This document shows, in pieces, positions 44,877 to 56,646 of a stretch of DNA of 64,000 nucleotides. The stretch's first letter is position 1. Each line of letters begins with the position of its first letter. The position numbers and the translations under genes are program-made. Source of the stretch: Salisapilia sapeloensis (lineage: Eukaryota > Oomycota > Peronosporomycetes > Peronosporales > Salisapiliaceae); the NCBI GenBank assembly GCA_023334545.1, contig JAADVB010000057.1, forward strand, positions 1 through 64,000, given 5' to 3'. Under the pieces are notes generated by a model. It saw only the letters and a list, made by a program, of their open reading frames with translations, made no database searches and was not told the DNA's origin.

Positions 44877-45520
44877 CTTCCTTGCGAAGGCTGCAAAAGC
44901 GATTGTGAGCGCTTCATGTCCAGGTCATACCGAATCATAATGCCTTACACGACAATGTCCATGCACTGGTGAATCATAATGCATAAAGTACCAGCTGAAG
45001 AAGTCACCTAGCTGGACGTACGTGGGCCACGTATGTACAGGGTGCCAAAAGGCCGAATGACGTGTCCATCGAATTGTTAGGAAAGGGTCACAGCCACTTT
45101 AACATCGTGGCTGGAACACATGGCAATCGAAGACAGCCATAAGCTGACAAGTGACATCAACGTATTCGACCAGTTCGGATGATGTGGCCACGTAAGCCCG
45201 CTTAATTCCCCTTCTCGAGACGATGCATGCCATCGATATGCTCCATCCCATGTGAAACTCTATTGTTTATATATAGAACAGATCATCTCGAGAAATGAAA
45301 GGGAATGGAGATGGAATGTACTCCTTGTCGCTGTCTTTAAGCTGTGCATTCAGCCCAGTCGAGCTTTCGTGCGTCATTCATCAAAAGTATTTCCAGTCTA
45401 GATGCGTATTCAGACACAATGAGTGCGTGGATAATCAAGTAACGCCCAGGAGGATAATTGAATGATTCATGTATTTGTGCAACTTGCTCTCCATACGCAT
45501 TAAAATATTTCTCCTCCTCT
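44877..45520. other. Intergenic region containing an orphan in-frame extension of the PHD gene
   Basis: About 640 bp. Its last part (45337..about 45540, minus) stays open in the next frame and looks protein-like (EKYFNAYGEQVAQIHESFN...LIIHALIVSEYASRLEILLMNDARK), directly after the stop of the Tudor/PHD gene. See the finding on a frameshift. The rest, 44877-45336, holds the promoter of the secreted protein. Confidence 0.5.
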
Positions 45521-46654
45521 TCAGTAATAAGGCCGGCACGCCTGGCGAATGTCCTCCGCGACAACGTCATGCAGCATGTCTTCCGGCAGTCGAAAGTGGT
45601 GCATGTCCTCCGGGTCATCTTCATCCGGCTCCTGCTGTGGGAGAAAGAGCTCTGGGAGTGCCAAGTCCAGCGACTCTTCCTGCTCGTGGGGTTTGTGGGA
45701 TGGGATCTTGGCGCCAAGCACCCTCACGCCAATTTCCCACAGCAACTCGATCGTGTTCCAATGGGTGGACGGAGGCACGCATTGCGGATGGTACGCCACG
45801 GGACAGTTGCACGAGTAGACAAAGTCCTTGCTACCTTCGTTGCCCATGCAAAAGATGCATTCGTGCCGAGGACACCGGAACGGAGAGTTATAGCGTCGCG
45901 CCCGTCCGGTCTTGGGCACACCTAACGGCAGCAGCTTTCCATGCTGGAAGCGCCGAGACAAGGGATGGTCGTCGACGCACTGTTGATGAAAGTATTTGTT
46001 GCAGCCACCGACGGAGCACTTGAAGACGCCTCCTTTGGCGTTCATCCGCCCTCGCTGTCCACAGTCAAAGCAGACGCGTTCGCCCGATCGACAGAGCTCA
46101 CATTTCCAGTTCTTGGGAGAAGACTCGAGGCCGAGACAGCCGACGTGGTAGCGAATGTAGCAACCACCCTCGCACTCGACGAGGTCAGTGTGGAAGTCGT
46201 CCTCTACTTTGCCACAGATAGCACACCTACCGTCCTCTGCATCCATCGCCTCTACCTCGTGGTATGTCTGTGTCTTCGCTTTCTTCCGTTTGACGAACTC
46301 GCCATCGTCTCTCAGTCGGCGCGAGAGCGTTCGGCCTGCTCGAGTCGTGGCGGTAGTGCTCGCGTCGTGGTTGCCCCCTTGCAGCAGCCGTATCTGCAGC
46401 TCGTCATTCTTTTGCCATTTCTCCGGGGCTTTGGAGCCGCGCGCAGCCAGCCGCACACTCTTGTCCGGGCTGATGTGTTCGCACGAAAGATATCCCCAGC
46501 CGAGGTACTGGAGCCGGAAACCCTCGGCAGTGGTGGAGAGGATGCGCGCCGGTAGCCAGTCCTGGGTGACGACGCAGAAGGCGTCGACGTCCTGGCCTTC
46601 GACGAACGGAGAGTGAAGGAGCTGCCTGCCACTCGCGGCCGACGGCGACTGCAT
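45521..46654 (-). CDS. Tudor-like / multi-PHD zinc-finger chromatin reader, probably frameshifted at the 3' end
   Basis: ATG at 46654, 377 residues to a stop at 45521. A Tudor/chromo-barrel-like region (about 15-75, with YLGWGYLSCEHIS) precedes a Lys/Arg-rich linker. A PHD finger (CAICGKVEDDFHTDLVECEG..., about 145-195) is followed by a second, extended PHD with Cys/His ligands (CFDCGQRG...FHQQC...CPRHECIFCMGNEG...YHPQC, about 200-310), a layout like the NSD/ASH1-type PHD arrays. Histone-tail reading is the expected role. The frame ends in RPYY, but the next frame continues for about 65 protein-like residues, suggesting a one-base insertion near 45535. Confidence 0.82.
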   Translation of the reverse strand: MQSPSAASGRQLLHSPFVEGQDVDAFCVVTQDWLPARILSTTAEGFRLQYLGWGYLSCEHISPDKSVRLAARGSKAPEKWQKNDELQIRLLQGGNHDASTTATTRAGRTLSRRLRDDGEFVKRKKAKTQTYHEVEAMDAEDGRCAICGKVEDDFHTDLVECEGGCYIRYHVGCLGLESSPKNWKCELCRSGERVCFDCGQRGRMNAKGGVFKCSVGGCNKYFHQQCVDDHPLSRRFQHGKLLPLGVPKTGRARRYNSPFRCPRHECIFCMGNEGSKDFVYSCNCPVAYHPQCVPPSTHWNTIELLWEIGVRVLGAKIPSHKPHEQEESLDLALPELFLPQQEPDEDDPEDMHHFRLPEDMLHDVVAEDIRQACRPYY

Positions 46655-47926
46655 CTTGATTGGAACTAGTGTGCTTTTCTGCAATTTCAGATCCTTTGAG
46701 CAGATTTGCAATCGACGAGGGGAAGGGCAATCAAGCTAAAATTTGGATTTGGAGGTAAATTTGAAAAACTAGAGTTAGATTTAGAAATGCCAGGAATAGC
46801 ACTCTTTAAGAAGAAAATGCTTGCCATGTCCACTTGTGCTGTGGACATCTAGCGACCTCCAAGTGTGCTGCGTGAGTTGAGAGATTAGGCAGGTAGACTA
46901 TGATTCAGGTTCATGCGGACACTACCAAGTCTAGTACAGTCAGTGATAACTCATCATGAAATCATGATTGATAAAGGTATACTCGACTTGAACGAATATG
47001 TACATGCGTGCAGTTAAAGCTATTTGCAATTCCAGGGTAAATTTAGGATACCAGAAATCTACTGGTACCACACTACATCGACATTTGTCCTTTAGTAGCT
47101 TGCATACGTATGTTAGATCACAAATTCAGGATGTGGTATTTGCCATTCAACTTGAAGCTATCCCATCGCCATGAGTACCTTGAAATCACTCGCACTAAGA
47201 ATTAAAGGATAAACGTCTTCATGGCATGGTCACCACTGTCGAGTAACTTTCAACCCTAAGCTATTTATGAAATAACCGTCGATGAAGTCTCACATACATT
47301 GATAGAAGGAGCAAAACTCGGCGCATCATCTGCATGTGGGACTGGAGAGCCAAAGTATGTAAGCTGCAATCACTGGAGTTAAAAGTAGAGTCAACCAAGC
47401 GTGCTTTCTGTAACCAATTTTTAGTACAGCGAATGTTATACCGTCCACTACTACTAAAAAAGACACTTTGTGGTGATGACTAGCAGTGTATCTGTAACCT
47501 GAACTTGCATAGACTCTGCCACCCTGTAGAGAGCTCATTCAGCGTTCCTATAGCAATAAATTCACGAAACAGGTATGGACTATTTTAAACCTTCAAACGG
47601 TCACAACAAGACTTTCGAAATCATGTTCACAAGATGCTTGTGCCAATGCAGAACGCATTCTTCTGTCATTCGAGTTTATCGGTCTAGCAAAGCTCACACG
47701 CAAATTGCATAAAGTAACATCAGCAATTAATATAAATATAGCTCGTGAGTGCTCAATTGTAGCTTCAAATTTCCACTCAAATGTACATGTATGAGCGCAG
47801 AACAAGTGAATACAACCAAGCATTACCACGAAGACATGAAGTGGAAAAGAATTGACACAAGTCGCACTCATACATGCCAAGTTAGTCATAATATTATATA
47901 TTTATTATTTTCTGCCTGAGATATAA
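46655..47926. other. Intergenic region, about 1.3 kb
   Basis: AT-rich, with short ORFs only. It holds the promoter of the Tudor/PHD gene and nothing else I could recognise. Confidence 0.4.
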
Positions 47927-47999
47927 GCACGATTGGCGCAATGGATAGCGTATCAGACTTCGAATCTGGGGGTTGCGGGTTCGAGTCCCGCATCGTGTA
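47927..47999 (+). tRNA. tRNA-Arg (anticodon TCG)
   Basis: The cloverleaf folds: acceptor GCACGAT with ATCGTGT, D arm GCGC/GCGT, anticodon stem TCAGA/TCTGG around CTTCGAA (anticodon TCG, reading CGA), T arm GCGGG/CCCGC with TTCGAGT. The first pair is a G-T wobble. No intron. Confidence 0.95.
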
Positions 48000-48114
48000 C
48001 TCTTTCTTTTTGTTTTTATCCGCATACCCTTCACGTATCATGCGCTCCATTCTCTTATACCTGCTGCCGTACTCGCAAATGATATGAATAGACATATACT
48101 CGAACGAATTGGAT

Positions 48115-50538
48115 TCACATTTGCATATACTGCTGCCGACTACCTCTACTTGCAGTCGAACCTGAACGTCCGTGACTCGTTCTACCACTAGCTGCTTGTC
48201 GTAGACTGGACACCCACTCGTCCTTGGCCTCTGACGACCTCGCATGGAGCTGGAGTGGCGGGTACGAGTTGTTCGGGAAGGCTATGCTGAACGCCTCCTT
48301 GATATCATACCCATCTTCTATACTTGCTCCACTCACGTTGATCGGAGGAGTGTCCGCACGCTGTCGCTCGTAATCGTCTTTCGTGTCGTAGCAACTCAGG
48401 TACACCCCTTGGAGGACAAAGTACCGTCGACTCCACTTGGCTCTCGAAGCACTTTGATCTCTCCCTAGACCTTGCTTGATCAAGTACCCAGACATACCGT
48501 TGGATCCACTGCTGGACGCAAACTCCGTCGCTCGGTACTGTCCTTCCTGCGCCGTGTCTGCTAGCTTCCGCAGTGTCTCGTTGTGCTGCAGCACATGCTC
48601 CAATTCGTTCGTTTTGAACTCCAGCTGCGAGTACAGTCCCGACAGCTCATGCTCATACCCTTGCTCTGCCTCCTTTACGCTCGCAGCGCTCTTCTGCTGC
48701 GCCTGTTCCCCGAGCTCCTTCATGGCGTTCGCTTGTCCCTGCGCCTCGGCCACCTTGACGCTCATCTGGTTCACCTGCCTCTCCAGCTCTCGAATCTCGG
48801 TCATGTGAGCTGCATTGCACTTTTCATTCCTATTCACGACAGCTTCCACCACCTTTTGCGAAATGAACTCGACGTACGCAGCGTCTGTGGATGGACCAAC
48901 CGCCTTCTCCAAGTAGAGCTCTCGTGCTTGCGTCAATTTGTCCTGCAACAACTCTTGCGTGACACGATACACTTCCATCGCAGACTGTTGTTCATCCTCT
49001 TCACCCGATGTAACCTGGTCAAAGATCGATTCGAGCACTTGACGGCAGTAGCTCATGGACGCAGCGGCGTTCATACGCTTATACGTAGCGTACTCAGCCT
49101 TGACGGCTCGACGGAACTTGGCCATGCAAGCAGCCCCCTCCTCGTCTGAGTCGTCCGTCACGACATTCTTCAGCTTCGCCTTGGCCACCTTCTTACTCAC
49201 TCGATGGACGTCGTCTAGCTGACGCACAGGACACGGAACTCTAGTCTTCTCACAGCGTTTCCTACTCTCCTGCTCCTCTGTCTCCACGACGTCAATCGAC
49301 TCGCTCTCCATACTATCCTCCGACACCGTCCCTGTGCTCGGAAGTCGGCGGAGGTTACCTTGTGGATCAAACACAGGCTCATCCAGAGCTTCCGACTCGT
49401 CCGACGTATGTGGATTCACTTCCAGCCCAGCGTCTTCGTCGAATTGGTCTGGGTTCTGGAAAGGCAAGACGCGATCGCGCATCTCTTTCTTGTACACTTC
49501 AATCGCATCGTACAGCGCATCATCGTACTGCTGCTGCATCACACGGCTCCAGGCGTTGGAGATCACAGGAGCCTTGCCACTGTTCAAAGCTTCGACGTAG
49601 GACTGGACCAGGTTGAGGAACATCGGACCGTTCAGGTTTTTCCCATACAAAGTCTTAGGCCTCGCGTCATCAAAGAGCTTCGTCCCGAGCGACTCGACGG
49701 ACGAACGGAACTCTTCTCGTAGATCTCCATACGGCACCTCCGGCAGCTTTCTCAACTTGTCTTCGTCATCTACCGGACGCACCAGCGTCACACAGTCGCG
49801 CTGTCTGAAGAAGTCTGCTAAGAGCGAACGGATCTGGTCTTTCGAAGCGGCGTCTTCGCTGTACCCGCCTTGGGGCTGCAATGCGTTCTCTAGATACTGC
49901 TTGGACGATATCTTCTTGCCATTATCCTGCAGCTGGAGCGTAAAGTCTCGAACGACCCAGACGAAGCTCGGGAAAAAGTTATGCAGCTCACCACCTTCGG
50001 ACGATCCGGAAGACGTCTGGATGTGCTTGGACAGATTCACGACGAGCGACAAATCCTCGATCGCATTGCCGTCGATCACGCCTCTGCTGTTGTAGACAAA
50101 GCTGGACGCTAGGAGCAGCGCAAGAGCAAAGATGCGCGTGTCGTGCGTTTCTTCTCGGTCCGTGGACCCAAGACCTTCTGTATCCAGGAAGAGTATGCTC
50201 GTTCGATCGTCCAACGCGATGGGTTCCCCCCACATCCAAATACCTTTGGTGCAAGCATTAATAGTTCCACCGACAGCAAAGCCTTTGGCGTCTAGATCCT
50301 CCTCGCTGATATCCGGCGCCTCTTCTCCTTTCAAATGAGCACGAGCTTGGCGAACGAGTAGGTTTAGTAGGAATGATTTGCCTGTACGATATAATCCAGC
50401 TACGGCAACAATCACAAGACGGCTCTGTATGTTACTGAGACGCTCCGTCGCCTCAGGACTCACTTGGAAACTTCCATCGTCCTCCACAAGGACGAAAGGC
50501 ACGGGACGGACCTCTTCGACGGCATCCGGATCCGCCAT
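48115..50538 (-). CDS. Guanylate-binding-protein-like GTPase with C-terminal PH domain
   Basis: 807 residues from ATG at 50538 (MADPDAVEEV); an upstream ATG in frame would add up to 20 residues. The GBP/atlastin GTPase domain spans about 35-320: P-loop GLYRTGKS (48-55), DTEGLGSTDREE (G3), and VVRDF in place of the N/TKxD guanine motif, which marks the GBP/atlastin group. A long helical region with a coiled coil (about 500-690) follows. Residues about 700-800 are a PH domain (GYLIKQGLG...WSRRYFVLQG...EWVSSLRQAA). GBPs oligomerise on membranes with GTP; the PH domain would supply lipid targeting that mammalian GBPs get from prenylation. Membrane target unknown. Confidence 0.9.
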   Translation of the reverse strand: MADPDAVEEVRPVPFVLVEDDGSFQVSPEATERLSNIQSRLVIVAVAGLYRTGKSFLLNLLVRQARAHLKGEEAPDISEEDLDAKGFAVGGTINACTKGIWMWGEPIALDDRTSILFLDTEGLGSTDREETHDTRIFALALLLASSFVYNSRGVIDGNAIEDLSLVVNLSKHIQTSSGSSEGGELHNFFPSFVWVVRDFTLQLQDNGKKISSKQYLENALQPQGGYSEDAASKDQIRSLLADFFRQRDCVTLVRPVDDEDKLRKLPEVPYGDLREEFRSSVESLGTKLFDDARPKTLYGKNLNGPMFLNLVQSYVEALNSGKAPVISNAWSRVMQQQYDDALYDAIEVYKKEMRDRVLPFQNPDQFDEDAGLEVNPHTSDESEALDEPVFDPQGNLRRLPSTGTVSEDSMESESIDVVETEEQESRKRCEKTRVPCPVRQLDDVHRVSKKVAKAKLKNVVTDDSDEEGAACMAKFRRAVKAEYATYKRMNAAASMSYCRQVLESIFDQVTSGEEDEQQSAMEVYRVTQELLQDKLTQARELYLEKAVGPSTDAAYVEFISQKVVEAVVNRNEKCNAAHMTEIRELERQVNQMSVKVAEAQGQANAMKELGEQAQQKSAASVKEAEQGYEHELSGLYSQLEFKTNELEHVLQHNETLRKLADTAQEGQYRATEFASSSGSNGMSGYLIKQGLGRDQSASRAKWSRRYFVLQGVYLSCYDTKDDYERQRADTPPINVSGASIEDGYDIKEAFSIAFPNNSYPPLQLHARSSEAKDEWVSSLRQAASGRTSHGRSGSTASRGSRQQYMQM

Positions 50539-50932
50539 TTTGGTGTTTGATGAGCTGAATCTCTGTATCTCGGCTGGACAATTTACATACATATACAAGT
50601 AAGATTGTCCTGATAAATATAGCCCAGTAGCATCTGCTCCGAAGTAGACCTTTTGACAACGAAACCCAGCAATAGAGCACGCGAAGAGTAGATGGAGATT
50701 GTAGAAGCAATTAATGCATCATACACCAATTTTTTCATTGTGAAACTGTCTAGACTACATCTACTTTTTATTTTCTATGCAATTCGCATTTGATTGCTGT
50801 TTAATGCTGTCGAAGGGCAGCGATATGGATGATAAAAGAACAACACTCTTTACAGTCGAAAAGGGCGAGATAGCTTCAATTTGCATCTGCTTATTGCTGA
50901 AAACAAGTTCAGGTCGTAGTATACGAGCAGAC

Positions 50933-52788
50933 ATGAGTGCACAAAGACAATGCAGCGTTATGGAGGTCATTGACACGCTAGAGCATGGCCTGAGTATGTG
51001 TACAATTAGGAATACGCAGCAAACAACAATGTACTCACCAACGTACTATGCCCAGCAAACATACAGCGACGACAAGAAGAGTATGCGATTAATATAGAAC
51101 AGCTTAACATGCAAATGGAAAGTTCCAACGCAGAGATCACCTCTGTCAAGGTTGGAGATGGATTTGGGAGTACCGCATGAAACCAACACATCATCATCTA
51201 TACATTGTAGAACGAGATCAAAGAGAAAGCAATGCGTCTAGCTCGCTACAAGAGAGAGATTCAAAACACCGACACAGCGTTGGAAGAATATGAAAAGCAA
51301 TATGCTACGGATCAAGCTATTCATACCGACCATCGTGCACGAGCAGACGGCCAAGCTTCCAGAGTTCTGCAACTTACAGAGTCCTATCATGAGCTTCATT
51401 ACAAAATTCAGTGTCTTACTAAGGCAGTTCATGAGTCGAAAGAGCATCGAGATCGATTATGTCAGAATGAAAGGTTCTTAACTGAAACATTGGACAAGAT
51501 GACGGCAGAATTGGACCAAGCGAGCATCGGAATCAATGAATGCCACTTGCGGCTTTCAACTACCTCTTCTCACATTCGGGCGCTTAAAGAATCACTTCAA
51601 GAGATTGAGCGAAAACGGGAAGCGCTGCACCACGAAAGAATCGGCCTTGAAGCTGAGATGCAGGAGCAGGAGCAGAATCTAACTGACGCGAAAGAGTATC
51701 TGAAGCGTAATGGAAAGGAGCGACAGGACAGTCTAAACGTGCTTTACCACGAACTCTATGCTTTAAAGCTTGCTGCCAGTACTACTTTCATCGTCTTTAG
51801 TATGTAAACACTTTCTCACATCTTCTATCGTGGTCTAGTCTCGAGGAAACGCTTGGCAGAAGAACTTCATGTCAAGTTCCGCATGAAGATGCAAGTGCAC
51901 GTTAACATCCTCCAGCATGCGTTAAATGATAAGAAGAGACGTACTTGTCCCGACAGATACAATGTAAAACGACCGAACTGATGTATGAGTAGACTTGGAA
52001 GCTAGAGGAATGGAAGTTGAAGACATAACGAGCAGTACTCTCGACTTTAAAAATAGAGTGCAGTCACTCTTATCTAGCCAGGCTTTCACTCTCTCGGCTG
52101 CAACTGCGGCTAAAGAGTGCTTTGAATCCATCCAAAAGTCTATCGCTGATCTAGACTTGGAAGACAGTCATAATCCTTTGGAACAACGAGATGTCTTGGA
52201 AGCGTCTACTTCTTATCAGAATGCACAGCGCGACTTACAAGTCCAACAGGTATTCACTTTGTCTACGATCGACCGCTACCAATTCCTTACATTTGTCTTA
52301 CAGACGGACTGTGATTCACTTCGCGCTAGAGTAGATGAGGTAGAGCATGAATTATTTAGAGCACATAAGCCTATGCTGACGCGGAAACCTCCTAGTTGGA
52401 CAATGAACTGCATTCGCTGCAAGAAGAGCGTATGAAAGCAACGAAAGAGCAAGTGAGGACGAACAGTGCTGTCAGTAACTTACAGAAGAGCGCAGAGGAG
52501 CTTCTGAGGAAGAAAAGTGAGCGTAAAAAGCAAGTTGCTTCTGCTCAAGAAACCTACGAAAGACTCGAAGCCCAACACACGTCTCTCTCTAGAGCTTACG
52601 ACAGCACAGAGGCTGCTTTGACAGCTCTAGATACTCAATGCCATCGTCATCATACCTCCATGGCGAGTCTGACGCAGCGTCTCGACGTAGCTTCGAATCA
52701 GTCGCAGCACTTGACATCCATCCTCCAGGTACGCACCTCCTTCCTCCCTACAAGGCCATCTAAACAGCACTAGACATGGCAGGTCTAA
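50933..52788 (+). CDS. Coiled-coil protein encoded by eight exons, function unknown
   Basis: Reconstructed exons: 50933..50993, 51056..51150, 51211..51799, 51839..51940, 51993..52249, 52304..52339, 52396..52728, 52774..52788; introns are 39-62 bp and every phase closes, giving 495 residues. The protein is an almost continuous coiled coil with heptad runs and few aromatics (e.g. LTESYHELHYKIQCLTKAVHESKEH). I do not recognise a family; the pattern recalls CCDC-type ciliary or structural proteins, but no specific motif is decisive. The join at 51799/51839 is the least certain. It is exon-dense compared with its neighbours. Convergent with CDC48, 87 bp apart. Confidence 0.68.
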
Positions 52789-52875
52789 GCCGATCCTACC
52801 ACCCAGTCCTACCTATACAAGAGCAATCAACTAGCAGCTTAAAAGATCTTTCATTCGCTTCCTTCTCTCTACTGC

Positions 52876-55627
<2,752 letters not shown>

Positions 55628-56444
55628 ATGGGACCTCGGAAGGCTAGTAAAGGTCCAAATGGCAAGGTGAAGAGCGCCATGAAGCGTCCTGTGACGAAGA
55701 AAAAGTCCAAGCTGGTCATCACGTTTGACCCGGAGAAACGAAAGTATTTTGTACTTCCTATAGTAGGTATAAATGCACAAAAATTGATCCGATGCTCATA
55801 TGTAGAGAGTACTTGACTGGTTTCTCGCGTCGAAAGCAAGAACGAAGACGTTTTGGTCTGGACATGGAAGCTTACAAGCAAAAGAAACGCCAATTGGAAG
55901 AACGCAAGCAGGTATATTGTCTAGTATTTCGAATGCACTTGCCAAAGCTAACCCTGTCCAGCGTCGACAAGAGGAGAAAGCGATGATCGATAGTCTCAAT
56001 CTGCCAAAGGAAGAGTCCGAGTCTGAATCGGAGCAAGAGTCAGACACACAGGACGATAATAAGCAAGTGGTGCAGTTCAACGACGACTACACAAAGGACA
56101 AATTCGGCGACGTTGTCACGGTCACCACATCTGTCGGAGGTCTAGCAAGTGATTCAGAATCAGAAATGTCAGAAGAGGAGGAACACTTGGAAGAACCTGC
56201 GCCGACGAAAGAACAGGAGCCGTCCATGACACTCTTCCAGCGAATCAGGTACCAACGACGTGGCCAAGCCTTGCCTTCCAAGCGCTCCAAGCTCAAAAGC
56301 GCACGTGCAAACCGCCAAGCAAGTGGCGGACATGCGTACACAAGCAAGAAGATTCGGGCTAACAAGCGAGAATACGGCGATGACGATACGTCCGCGAAAA
56401 AGGGCAAAAAGGGAAAGCAAAAGCCGAACGGCAAGCGCCGATAA
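55628..56444 (+). CDS. NOL12: Nucleolar protein 12 / Rrp17-family rRNA-processing protein
   Basis: Three exons (55628..55743, 55806..55911, 55962..56444), introns of 62 and 50 bp, 234 residues. The first join restores the family core DPEKRKEYLTGFSRRKQERR, and the second gives ERKQ/RRQEEKAM; both fit the frame. The core is the signature of the Nop25/Nol12/Rrp17 family, whose yeast member is a 5'-3' exonuclease that trims pre-5.8S and pre-25S rRNA. An acidic Ser/Glu stretch follows, and the C-terminus is Lys/Arg-rich, fitting nucleolar targeting. Predicted role: large-subunit ribosome biogenesis. Confidence 0.9.
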
Positions 56445-56489
56445 GTACAGGGTGTTCGTACCTCTCTTGCATAATATACCTCTCCTTCG

Positions 56490-56633
56490 TCATGCACCTG
56501 TCACGTCCGACTCGACCATGTCGTCGTTTTTCCCGACCACCATCTTCTCCTGTAAAAGCGTGCATAATAAAATGAAACAGTTACCAACCTGTGCTCGACT
56601 TGACGACAATTCCACCTCGTAGCCAACGTACTT
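56490..56633 (-). CDS. Possible 3' end of a short antisense gene (uncertain)
   Basis: On the minus strand a protein-like stretch (KYVGYEVELSSSRAQ, ending 56589) joins in phase across a 39-bp GT..AG intron (56588..56550) with EKMVVGKNDDMVESDVTGA and a stop at 56490. The acceptor is good (TTTTACAG) and the fit is unusual for noise. But no ATG or convincing upstream exon is visible, because upstream sequence is the VPS15 coding region. It may be a remnant, an antisense exon or chance. Confidence 0.25.
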   Translation of the reverse strand, partial: KYVGYEVELSSSRAQVGNCFILLCTLLQEKMVVGKNDDMVESDVTGA

Positions 56634-56646
56634 GTGCCTAGGAGCG

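Noticed and set aside
47886-48245. 119-residue minus-strand ORF
   Set aside because: It runs through tRNA-Arg (MRDSNPQPPDSKSDTLSIAP pattern) and into the GBP gene's end; an artefact.
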